A DNA stretch of 45,719 nucleotides from CAZEHS01 sp964649745 (GTDB lineage Bacteria; Bacillota; Clostridia; Peptostreptococcales; Acidaminobacteraceae), in assembly GCA_964649745.1 (NCBI GenBank), contig CAZYQI010000025.1, positions 1 to 45,719 on the forward strand, given 5' to 3'. The notes beneath the pieces were generated by a model. That model saw only the letters and a program-made list of their open reading frames with translations. It had not been told where the DNA came from and made no database searches. Within the stretch, counting starts at the first letter, position 1; the number at the start of each line of letters is the position of its first letter. This document shows, in pieces, positions 8,468 through 16,924 of this stretch. The position numbers and the translations under genes were made by a program.

Positions 8468-10129
8468 TCACATAACCGGGTACTGGGATTCTTCGCCGGC
8501 CTGGTATGAGTAGTAACGTTCCAACGCTTTAAGATCCTCCACGAACAGCAACAGCTCGTGCTTCAATTCGCGGTAACGAAGGGTCAGATGATTAAGATCC
8601 TGGCTCATGGCCTTGTTTTCTATATCCACCATGTGATGCATCAGGGTATCCGATCCAAAATACCCCAGACTGCCCCGAAGGGCATGAACCAATTTCCGGA
8701 AGCCATCTCGGTCTTCCCGCCACAGAGCCGTTTCTGCCTCGGCTATTTTCCCGGGATACTCTTTCAGTGCCGCTCTGACGAGGCCCACAATCTCCGACTC
8801 CGTCATTCTCCGGACAAATGCCTGAAATGATGCCTGCTGAACATGACGAAGGCGGCTCAGCTCCCAGGGAATACTCCCCTGACAGCGAGGCTTTACCTGA
8901 TAATCTTCCTCACCGGCAATACGCATCAGTAAATTGATCAGTACGGATTCCTGAATCGGTTTGGTCAGGTAATAATTCATTCCGGCTGCGAGGAACCGTT
9001 CCTCATCGCCCTTCATGGCCTCAGCGGTCAAGGCTATGATCTGGGTGTATCCAGGATCGTTGGGCCCTATCCCCTGCTGGCGCTCATAAGCGCGAAAGTT
9101 CTTAACAACCTCCACGCCGTCCATTCCGGGCAGATGACCATCCATCAGAACGCAGTCAAATTTATCCGTCTTTAGAAGATTCAGCGCTTTCAACCCGTCA
9201 TCTGCAGCTATGATCCAGCATTGATGTACCTCTTCCAGCAGCTTGGTCAAAAATAGCCGGTTGATGAAGTTATCTTCCGCAATAAGTATACGCATTCCTT
9301 CCAGTTGGGTGGCTTGAGCAATGCAATCCGCCTCCGCCAGGGGCGCATCGGCCGCTCCCACCTTTCGCGCCTGCATAACGGCAGTAAAGGTCGTACCTGC
9401 CCCCGGGGCACTCTCCAGGAAGATCGTACCGGACATCAGGTCCATCAGCCGCTTGCAAATAGCCAGCCCCAGACCGGTTCCACCAAACTTGGCGGTCACG
9501 TCGATACCTCCCTGCTCGTAATCGTCGAATATCTGCCCCTGCTTCTCGGGGGCGATGCCGATACCTGTGTCGGACACCGACAGCCGCAGTTCGCAATGGG
9601 TTTCCGTTTGCTGAGGGCACCTTGCAGAAACCTTGACATACCCGGAAGACGTGAACTTGACTGCATTCCCCACCAGGTTGTTGAGTATCTGCTGAAGCCG
9701 GACCGGATCTGCCTCTATCCAAGTTGGAAGGCCTTCTTCAATATCCAGGTACAGCTCCAGCCCCTTGCTTTTGGCTCTAAACTCAAAGGCCCGTATCAGC
9801 TTGCGCAGCATATCATGCAGATCAAAAACCTTGAGATCCAAATCCATTTTGCCTGCTTCAATTTTAGAAAAATCCAGTATATCGTTGATAAGCTGTATCA
9901 GCGCATCGCTGGAATAACGAATATAGTTGGCAAGCTCCTTCTGCTCACGGTTCAAGGGCGTCTTTAAAAGCAGATCAGTCATCCCCGCAATACCACTGAG
10001 CGGAATTCTGATTTCATGGCTCATATTGGCCAGATATGCGCTTTTTCGCTGGTTTGCTTTTTCTGCCGCCTCTTTGGCCTTTATGAGCTGTTCTTCCAGG
10101 GTTGCACTCACGGGAATCGCCTCTTTCAT
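8468..10129 (-). CDS. Cytoplasmic hybrid histidine kinase with receiver and HPt domains
   Basis: About 553 aa: a short N-terminal helix, HisKA (phospho-acceptor in MSHEIRIPLSG near residue 35), HATPase_c (N box NNLVGNAVKF, DTGIGI, GTGLGL), a receiver domain (AEDN, phospho-acceptor Asp in VLMDGHLPGMDG, Lys in LTKPI) and a C-terminal HPt domain (LVHALRGSLG). All phosphorelay residues are present. There is no membrane segment or sensor domain, so the input must come from a partner. The start is uncertain: ATG codons at 10156 and 10129 lack a clear ribosome site, while a GTG at 10111 is preceded by AAAGAGG. The gene lies between UPF0182 and the Ser/Thr kinase in one operon. Confidence 0.9.
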   Translation of the reverse strand: MKEAIPVSATLEEQLIKAKEAAEKANQRKSAYLANMSHEIRIPLSGIAGMTDLLLKTPLNREQKELANYIRYSSDALIQLINDILDFSKIEAGKMDLDLKVFDLHDMLRKLIRAFEFRAKSKGLELYLDIEEGLPTWIEADPVRLQQILNNLVGNAVKFTSSGYVKVSARCPQQTETHCELRLSVSDTGIGIAPEKQGQIFDDYEQGGIDVTAKFGGTGLGLAICKRLMDLMSGTIFLESAPGAGTTFTAVMQARKVGAADAPLAEADCIAQATQLEGMRILIAEDNFINRLFLTKLLEEVHQCWIIAADDGLKALNLLKTDKFDCVLMDGHLPGMDGVEVVKNFRAYERQQGIGPNDPGYTQIIALTAEAMKGDEERFLAAGMNYYLTKPIQESVLINLLMRIAGEEDYQVKPRCQGSIPWELSRLRHVQQASFQAFVRRMTESEIVGLVRAALKEYPGKIAEAETALWREDRDGFRKLVHALRGSLGYFGSDTLMHHMVDIENKAMSQDLNHLTLRYRELKHELLLFVEDLKALERYYSYQAGEESQYPVM

Positions 10130-10139
10130 TCCAGAAATA

Positions 10140-12878
10140 TTATTGTTTAGGCACATTGTTAACGATTTGAGTCAGCTGATCCAAAACCTGCTTCAGCTCT
10201 TCGATACTTTTCGCTGATGTGTTAATAAGCCCCTTGGCCTGGTCAATCAACAGCTGGGTTTCGCTGGCCAGGACCGGGGTAGTCGTTGCCGGAGTCGCAG
10301 GAGTACCCGCAGCCACTTCAGCCGGTTTTTCTGTTCCAAAGATACGGTCCAGTGCCTTTTGAAGCGTTTCCTCCATGACCACCTTGTCCCCATAGGAAAC
10401 AACCACCCGCTTCATTTCCGGAAGGCTCCGTTCTCCGGAAGACTGCAGATAGATCGGTTCCACGTACAGCATGGAATTGTTGATTGGAATGGGCATCAGG
10501 TTCCCCCGCAGTACGGCAGAGCCCTTTTGATCCCAGAAGGAAAGCTGCTGGGAAATAGCCGTATCCTGGTCAATCCTGGATTCCAGCATCTGTGGTCCCT
10601 GTACCAGTCTGTCCTTGGGGAATTTATACATGAATATCTTTCCATAGTGGGCACCGTCGTTCCGGGCCATCAGCAGGGCGTTCATATTGGACTTGTCCTT
10701 CGGTGTGAAGGGAATGTTCAGTATGAATTCCATTTCTTTCTCGCCGGGAATACGGAACATCACATAGTTCGCTTCCACTTGAAGCTGCTCCTGCATGTAC
10801 TTTTCCCGGGCAACATCCCAAATGTCCTCACCGTTGTAGAACACGTCGGGATTGGTAACATGGAATTTCTTGTAGATATCCGCCTGAATGTCCAGCAGTC
10901 CTTTCGGGTAGCGGACATGGGACACCAGCTCCGCAGGCATTTCACCGGCCTTCTTGAACAGATCGGGGAATATCTTCTGATAGGTCATGATGACAGGGTC
11001 TGTTTCATCGAAAATATAGTAATCCATCTCTCCTGAATATGCATCCACCACTACTTTAACCGAATTTCGGATATAGTTTGCACCATTGCCGTGGGGCTGT
11101 GAGTAGGGATATCGGTTACTGGCGGTGTAGGCGTCGATAATCCAGTACAGCTTGCCGTCCTTCTGATTGATGACAATATAGGGATCCTGTTCATAGGTGA
11201 GCCATGGCATGACCTTTTGGGCCCGCTTGAGCACATTCCTGTTCAGAACAATTCGGCTGTCTGCATTAAGGGCGTTTGAAATCAACGGGTTAATGGTTTT
11301 TTCCCGTATGGAGAACAGCACCCGGTTGACCAGATTCAAGTGGATTCCAGCCGGGCCTTCATAGTTTACGTAAACGTTATCGGAGCCCTTGGGATAATCA
11401 AATTCCTTTTCCCGGGCATTGACGATGATAAAGTTGTTGGTAAATTCTCCAAAATAAATTTCCGGCCGCTTGATGGTCAGGTCGGCAGAGGAGGCCACCG
11501 GCGGGATGTTTTTTATCATCAGGACCGGCTGGCCTTCCGGGGTTACCTCATTTACCGGAGCCAACGCCACCCCATAGCCATGGGTAAACTGGAGGTGACT
11601 GTTTACCCAGGTTTTTTGCTCCAGCTTGTCTTGATTCATTTCTCTGGCGGCAATGAACACCTGGCGGTATTCGCCGTCAATCGTGTATCTATCCACATCC
11701 ACATCATTGAATTCATAGTAGAGACGAATTCCCTGAAGCTGGTTCACGGTCATTTTTAAGGGCTTATAGTCATTGATACGGATATTCTTAATGATGTCCT
11801 TATTATCCTTAAGGTCCGAGGCTGTAAGCGTTTCATCCGCAGGAAATTCCACGGTCTGAATGGTGTTCAGGTTAAAGGCTTCCTGAGTACTCTTAATATT
11901 CTGTGTGATATAAGGGCGCTCCTTTGCCCGTTCATCCGGATCAACAATGAACTTCTGAACCACAGCTTCGGTTAGGCCAATGCCCATCACCGCCACAAAA
12001 AGGACGGCAGGTCCGATAACCATGAACCTCCACTGCCGCTTGAGTGCACCGTACAGGAAAAGTGCGGCACCCACCAGGGAGACAGCCGCCAGTATCCAGT
12101 AGCCTGGAAGTGAAATGGTGACATCGGTATAGCTGGCGCCGTAAGCAGCACCTCTGGGTGAATAGACCAGATCATAAACCTTGATGACATTGGTGAAGGA
12201 GATAAGAACCAAGGACAGTGACCCCAAAATGCCTATCTTAACGATGGCGTTGGCAAAAATATTCCGGTTCAGAATAGAGCGAATATCGTGCTTTGCCCTG
12301 AACTCGTTCAGGTCGTACACATGATCATCACCACTGCTTTTAGGGATATTCGCCAGAAGGAGTATGAATCCAACCGTCAATATCACCAGCATGAAGAGTA
12401 GGGTAAGCCCCATTCCGAGAATTCCTTTCAGGAGGGGTAATACAAAGAAATAGAAGGAAATATCCATATTGAACAAGAAGTCGGCCTTGCCGAAGGATGT
12501 GCGATTCATGAAGCTCAGCACATCGAACCATAAACTGCTGACAAAAAGATAGGCATATATGGCGCCCAGTACCAAGGCTCCCAGCCGCAAGCCCTTCATA
12601 ATCCGGAGACGGGCCTCTTTTTCCGGTTGCCTCCCCGCTACCTGCTCGTATCGGGTGCGAAGTGCCCGAAGATAAAAATAAAATACTAAGGAGCTGATCA
12701 GAAATACCGGAAGGCCAATTTCGACATTGGCCACCAGCTTGGTGAGGAAGGCTCCGGTATAGCCCAGTTCCTTAAACCACAGGAAATCTGTTGAAAACCT
12801 TACAAGGCTGTCCATCGTTGCAACGATGATAAAAAATACAACCAGCAGCAATGGCAGAGACCTGTTACTCCTCTTCAT
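10140..12878 (-). CDS. UPF0182 family large membrane protein
   Basis: 912 aa. About seven hydrophobic segments occupy residues 1-300, beginning LPLLLVVFFIIVATMDSL, followed by a large domain that should be extracytoplasmic, and a Pro/Ala/Thr linker (GTPATPATTT) with a final amphipathic helix. Length, FLWFKELGYTGAF near the N-terminus and the SPRGAAYGASYTD and RYPKGLLDIQ segments fit the UPF0182 family (PF03699), whose function is unknown. The ATG at 12878 follows AGGAGG at 6 bases; an in-frame GTG at 12896 is less likely. It is the first gene of the leftward operon and has an extended -10 promoter about 95 bases upstream. Confidence 0.92.
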   Translation of the reverse strand: MKRSNRSLPLLLVVFFIIVATMDSLVRFSTDFLWFKELGYTGAFLTKLVANVEIGLPVFLISSLVFYFYLRALRTRYEQVAGRQPEKEARLRIMKGLRLGALVLGAIYAYLFVSSLWFDVLSFMNRTSFGKADFLFNMDISFYFFVLPLLKGILGMGLTLLFMLVILTVGFILLLANIPKSSGDDHVYDLNEFRAKHDIRSILNRNIFANAIVKIGILGSLSLVLISFTNVIKVYDLVYSPRGAAYGASYTDVTISLPGYWILAAVSLVGAALFLYGALKRQWRFMVIGPAVLFVAVMGIGLTEAVVQKFIVDPDERAKERPYITQNIKSTQEAFNLNTIQTVEFPADETLTASDLKDNKDIIKNIRINDYKPLKMTVNQLQGIRLYYEFNDVDVDRYTIDGEYRQVFIAAREMNQDKLEQKTWVNSHLQFTHGYGVALAPVNEVTPEGQPVLMIKNIPPVASSADLTIKRPEIYFGEFTNNFIIVNAREKEFDYPKGSDNVYVNYEGPAGIHLNLVNRVLFSIREKTINPLISNALNADSRIVLNRNVLKRAQKVMPWLTYEQDPYIVINQKDGKLYWIIDAYTASNRYPYSQPHGNGANYIRNSVKVVVDAYSGEMDYYIFDETDPVIMTYQKIFPDLFKKAGEMPAELVSHVRYPKGLLDIQADIYKKFHVTNPDVFYNGEDIWDVAREKYMQEQLQVEANYVMFRIPGEKEMEFILNIPFTPKDKSNMNALLMARNDGAHYGKIFMYKFPKDRLVQGPQMLESRIDQDTAISQQLSFWDQKGSAVLRGNLMPIPINNSMLYVEPIYLQSSGERSLPEMKRVVVSYGDKVVMEETLQKALDRIFGTEKPAEVAAGTPATPATTTPVLASETQLLIDQAKGLINTSAKSIEELKQVLDQLTQIVNNVPKQ

Positions 12879-12973
12879 AATTAACCTCCTATACACTGCA
12901 TCTGAAGAATGAATTCACGGATTATGTAATCGTCATTCTGAGAATCACGTCTGACTGATACCCACACAGAGCC

Positions 12974-12982
12974 ATTATAACA
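12974..12982 (-). promoter_or_regulatory. Extended -10 promoter for the UPF0182-kinase operon
   Basis: On the minus strand the bases read TGTTATAAT, a perfect -10 hexamer with the TGn extension. The -35 region is poor, which is acceptable for an extended -10 site. The predicted leader is roughly 90 bases. Confidence 0.6.
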
Positions 12983-13080
12983 CACCGCTGATACATCTTT
13001 GTTACTACCCTTTCCAAGATCCCGCTTCATTTATTTTACAAATACAAACTTTCGTTGAATACACCAAAGCAAATATGCGA

Positions 13081-13086
13081 TATAAT
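13081..13086 (+). promoter_or_regulatory. Possible -10 element for the L,D-transpeptidase gene
   Basis: TATAAT matches the -10 consensus exactly and lies 39 bases upstream of the start codon. The only TTG-type -35 (TTGAAT, 13055-13060) is 20 bp away, which is too long, so this is a weak call. Confidence 0.35.
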
Positions 13087-13124
13087 AAAAACGGTATTTT
13101 TAAATAGAAATGGAGACAGAACCC

Positions 13125-14501
13125 ATGTTTTTAAACGCGTCCCCTTTGATGTTCCGACGTATGGCAGGTACCGCCCTGATTATTTGCCTGCTTTTTTCCT
13201 CGACTGCCGTATGGGCTGATTCCACGCCACCCGTCGCCGCCGTCAATGTCACCACACCAAGCGCAGCCACGACAGATAGCGCAGAAATCGTCCCCTTAGA
13301 ACCGGAACCCATCGTCCCGGTTGAAGATCCGGTCCCGGCTCCGGCAGTGACCACTCCCAGCGTTACGCCCACACCTTCACCGGTTCCGTCTGCTCCGATG
13401 AACAGCGACGGCTACCCTTTGGTTGAGAGCTTTGCTGCAAGCATTCCCACGGACTTCACCCTGAACCTGTTGTACAAGAAATACCTCACCAACTATGATT
13501 ACGCCCTTCCCAAAAGCGGGGCCGGTATCCGCAAGGGACCCGGCGGCTCTTTCGACCTTATCCGAAAGCCCGGCACATATGAAAAAATGAGCCTGGTTGA
13601 CTCCGTTAAGGGAGAGTTTATTGCAAAGTACAATTCGGATCTCTGGTACCGGATCTATTGGTACGACAAGACCGGTTTGAAAACCGGATACGTTTACAGG
13701 CCCATGGCCGATGTTCGGCATTTTGATCTGGCGCGTAAATTCAACGAAGCCAAAGCCCTGCAGGCAGACCTTGCCGTTGCAGGAAACATCGCTTACGTGA
13801 ACAACTACAAGAATCGAAAAGGCCTTCCCCCAAAACTGACGGGAGGTTCAAACGACGCCTTTGGAAATGATTACAGTCAGAGTGCGCCAGGATATACCTC
13901 TTTAAAGAATCTGAATGATTTTGTTTATGTACAGGACGGCACCCTCCTGCTGATCATCGGTCAGCAAAACGGCTATTATCAGTGTCGGCTTCCCGGTAAG
14001 AAGACTACCTATTGGATCCCTCAGAAATATATCACCCGGACAACCTCCATGAACAAAGCCAACAAGTTTGTAGTGGTTGACCGCAAGCAACAGAACTCTG
14101 CCGTTTTCGAACAAGCGCCCTCCGGCTGGCAGTTAGTTTCCTATCAGGTTGTCACCACGGGGGCCAGGGACAAGTATCGGTACCCAACCCCCTTGGGAAG
14201 CTACATGGCCATAGAAAAGAAAGCCAAGTTCGATTATCTCCATGATTTAACCAATGAAATTGACGGCTACGCTCCCCATGTCATCCGTTTTTCCGGCGGC
14301 GCCTATCTCCATGGGGTTCCTGTTACCTACAAGAAAGACCCTGTAACCGGAGCTACCATCACACCTCCACCGGCAGAATCCCTTTCAACACTGGGCACGA
14401 TCCCCAGAAGTCACAAATGTGTTCGCAACTATACCTCCCATGCCAAGTTCCTGTACGATTGGGCCCAAATAGGCCAAACTGCAGTGATTGTGATTGAATA
14501 A
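13125..14501 (+). CDS. Exported L,D-transpeptidase (YkuD family)
   Basis: 458 aa. Residues 1-32 are a signal peptide ending near AVWADS. A Pro/Thr/Val-rich linker runs to about residue 95 and probably spans the cell wall. Two SH3-like regions follow (GAGIRKGPGGSFDLI; FVYVQDGTLLLIIGQQNGYYQC), then a YkuD catalytic domain: HGVPV and SHKCVRN with Cys432 as the nucleophile. The family usually has SHGC, so Lys replaces Gly beside the cysteine. Such enzymes form 3-3 cross-links in peptidoglycan or attach proteins to it. The ATG at 13125 has TGGAGA 8 bases upstream; an earlier ATG at 13110 overlaps that site. It is monocistronic with its own terminator. Confidence 0.85.
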   Translation: MFLNASPLMFRRMAGTALIICLLFSSTAVWADSTPPVAAVNVTTPSAATTDSAEIVPLEPEPIVPVEDPVPAPAVTTPSVTPTPSPVPSAPMNSDGYPLVESFAASIPTDFTLNLLYKKYLTNYDYALPKSGAGIRKGPGGSFDLIRKPGTYEKMSLVDSVKGEFIAKYNSDLWYRIYWYDKTGLKTGYVYRPMADVRHFDLARKFNEAKALQADLAVAGNIAYVNNYKNRKGLPPKLTGGSNDAFGNDYSQSAPGYTSLKNLNDFVYVQDGTLLLIIGQQNGYYQCRLPGKKTTYWIPQKYITRTTSMNKANKFVVVDRKQQNSAVFEQAPSGWQLVSYQVVTTGARDKYRYPTPLGSYMAIEKKAKFDYLHDLTNEIDGYAPHVIRFSGGAYLHGVPVTYKKDPVTGATITPPPAESLSTLGTIPRSHKCVRNYTSHAKFLYDWAQIGQTAVIVIE

Positions 14502-14505
14502 GGAA

Positions 14506-14543
14506 CCCCGGCAATTCTCGAAAGAGGATTGCCGGGGCTTTTT
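14506..14543 (+). terminator. Intrinsic terminator of the L,D-transpeptidase gene
   Basis: Perfect 10-bp arms CCCCGGCAAT (14506-14515) and ATTGCCGGGG (14528-14537) are followed by CTTTTT on the plus strand. It overlaps the last bases of the convergent chemotaxis gene. Confidence 0.9.
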
Positions 14544-16794
14544 AGTATTTGCCGTACTCGGTGTCACTGAGGGAGATCACCGGGATTCCCATATCGACAT
14601 TGGAGGTTGTGTGTCCGTTCTTCTTGCTGCGTTTTGCTTGTACAGCCGGCTGTAGGGGGGCTTCACTGTCCCTTCGAAGTGATTTGGCGGTACGCGCGGC
14701 ATCGTGGCTGCGCTTCAATCTGAAATTGCTGACCATATCCTTCAGCATTTCAGCCTGCCCGTTCAGTTCCTCACTGGCAGCCGCGCTCTGCTGAGCGGTG
14801 GCGGAATTGGTCTGCACCACTTGAGATACCTGCTCCACACCTTTGTTGATCTGGAATATCCCATTGGCCTGTTCGTTGGAAGCAACCGCAATTTCACCCA
14901 CCAGATCTGCTGCTTTGGCCACACCTTCCACAATTTTAGTGAGAGCACCTGCTGTTTCGTTGGCAATCCGAGTACCATCCTCAACCTTGACGATGGAACC
15001 CTCTATCATGACTGTCGTTTCTTTCGCCGCATTGGCACTGCGGGCCGCCAGGTTCCTTACCTCTTCGGCAACCACTGCAAACCCTTTACCGTGCTGCCCG
15101 GCTCTTGCCGCTTCCACCGCCGCATTGAGAGCCAGGATGTTGGTTTGGAAGGCAATCTCATCGATCACTTTTATGATGCGCGAGATGTTTCCTGAGGATT
15201 CATTGATATCCCGCATAGACTTAAGCATGCCCTGCATATATTGGTTGCCCTGATCGGCATTGGTGCGGGCCTGATTAGCCAGTTCATTGGCCTGGCTGGC
15301 GTTCACCGCATTCTGCTTGGTCTGGGCCGCAATTTCAGTAATGCTGGCCGTAAGCTGTTCAACCGCACTGGCCTGTTCCGTAGAACCCTGTGACAGGGCC
15401 TGGCTCCCGTCGGATACTTGTCGCGAGCCGGCGGCCACCTGATCCGAGGCGCTTCCTATTTCTCCTAAAACCTCGTTCAGGGAGGAAATAATCAGGTTGA
15501 GAGCATCTTTGATGGCGGTAAAATCCCCTTTGTAGTCACTGGTGATACCGATATCCAGATTGGAGGCGGCCATTTCATTGAGAACATGGGCAATCTCTTC
15601 AACATAGCTGGAAAGAGAATCCAAGGTATTGTTAAGAGCATTCTTGATGTCTGCATGGTCCCCTTTGTATTGACCGATCACACGCTTTTGCAGATTGCCG
15701 TTGCTCATTTCCGTAAGCACCAGCGCCGCTTCCTGAATGGGCTCTACCACTGCTTCAAGTATCCGGTTAATGCCGTTGATCAGTTGGGCCCATTCCCCAA
15801 CAAACCCTGAGGCATTGGCCCTTACAGAGAGCTTGCCTTCCACTGCCGCAGTAATCAATGTATTGGTTTCCTTCAACAGGGCCTGTATGGTTTCGATTGT
15901 TTTGATCATAGCCGGCGCAATTTCGTCCTTATCATCCTTTGCAGTGACAATGATATTGACCTCTCCCCCAGCGATGGAATTCAGTACGCCGATCATATTG
16001 TTTTTCAAATCATCCGCAAAATAATCCATGGCAGCCGCCATTTTCCCAACTTCATCTTCCGTGTCCAGATTCATCCGCATGGAGAGATGTCCCTTGCTCA
16101 TTTCCATCATCATCTCCATGGCTTTTTTAAGCGGCCTGCTGATACTATTAGACAGGAACAATCCCAGTACAATTGCCAGCACCATGGCTACCGCCACCAA
16201 CGCCGCCATGGTTGTCATAGCCTTCGATGCCTGAGCACTGTTGGCGGCAGCCACCTGTTTTGCCTGTTCCACCTTCATCGACACCAAGTTGTCGATGTCT
16301 GCCTGGAGGGCGGCAGAGGCAATACCCGATTCCCCGGTGGCCGACATAATGGCCACAACTTCTGCATTTTGTCCGGCCTTGGCCAAAACCAGCACCTTAT
16401 CCAATATCTTGAACAGATTTTCCTGATCGGCGGCATATGTATCATAAGCGGCCCTCATCTGGGCATCATCGCGAATGGATTTTTCAAATTCTGCCGCCAG
16501 CTGATTCATCTCAGCATGCCGCTCAACAATCTGAGCCCCTGCTTTGTCCTTGGCTTCAGGGGTTGAGGCAAGAAGAAGGTCGCGAACATGAACCCGCAGC
16601 TTCTGAAAAGCGATGGACACATTACTGATCTGTGATACAGGAACCGTCATATACTGGTACAGCTCTGTGTCGGATTGGTTCAGTGACTTGAGGTTAAGCA
16701 TCCCAAAACCGCCGACCGCTCCGGCAATCAGGGCTACAACAATGAATCCTGACAGTAGTTTCGCACTTATTTTCATGTTGTAAAAGCCTTTCAT
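14542..16794 (-). CDS. Methyl-accepting chemotaxis protein with repeated HAMP-like segments
   Basis: 750 aa. A first membrane segment (about 10-30) and a second (about 192-212) bracket a helical extracytoplasmic sensor that looks like a four-helix bundle (SLNQSDTELYQYMTVPVSQIS). A HAMP domain follows, and then at least two further HAMP-like repeats, seen as the recurring pattern LTEMSNGNLQKRVIGQYKGD / LNEMAASNLDIGITSDYKGD. The signalling domain carries the conserved hairpin IDEIAFQTNILALNAAVEAA and GKGFAVVAEEVRNLA. It would control CheA; no che or flagellar genes are in the window. The ATG follows GGAGGG. It lies downstream of the riboswitch-controlled GGDEF-EAL gene, 130 bases away, and may share its transcript. 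Confidence 0.93.
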   Translation of the reverse strand: MKGFYNMKISAKLLSGFIVVALIAGAVGGFGMLNLKSLNQSDTELYQYMTVPVSQISNVSIAFQKLRVHVRDLLLASTPEAKDKAGAQIVERHAEMNQLAAEFEKSIRDDAQMRAAYDTYAADQENLFKILDKVLVLAKAGQNAEVVAIMSATGESGIASAALQADIDNLVSMKVEQAKQVAAANSAQASKAMTTMAALVAVAMVLAIVLGLFLSNSISRPLKKAMEMMMEMSKGHLSMRMNLDTEDEVGKMAAAMDYFADDLKNNMIGVLNSIAGGEVNIIVTAKDDKDEIAPAMIKTIETIQALLKETNTLITAAVEGKLSVRANASGFVGEWAQLINGINRILEAVVEPIQEAALVLTEMSNGNLQKRVIGQYKGDHADIKNALNNTLDSLSSYVEEIAHVLNEMAASNLDIGITSDYKGDFTAIKDALNLIISSLNEVLGEIGSASDQVAAGSRQVSDGSQALSQGSTEQASAVEQLTASITEIAAQTKQNAVNASQANELANQARTNADQGNQYMQGMLKSMRDINESSGNISRIIKVIDEIAFQTNILALNAAVEAARAGQHGKGFAVVAEEVRNLAARSANAAKETTVMIEGSIVKVEDGTRIANETAGALTKIVEGVAKAADLVGEIAVASNEQANGIFQINKGVEQVSQVVQTNSATAQQSAAASEELNGQAEMLKDMVSNFRLKRSHDAARTAKSLRRDSEAPLQPAVQAKRSKKNGHTTSNVDMGIPVISLSDTEYGKY

Positions 16795-16924
16795 GGGTTT
16801 CCCTCCTTCATGCCGATCGGTGTAATTGAAGTCAAGGCTTTTTTACCCTCGCACACTCCGGACAAACATTATTATGGAAACCCACCCATAAAATTATTTT
16901 ATTTCTCAGGGGCAAAGAGTCATC

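Noticed and set aside
7200..9722. Arg/Gly-rich minus-strand frames inside the kinase genes
   Set aside because: Same-strand shifted frames of the Ser/Thr and histidine kinases with no start signals.
12900..13010. Possible riboswitch in the leader of the UPF0182 operon
   Set aside because: No conserved riboswitch blocks or terminator were found; only an extended -10 promoter is supportable.
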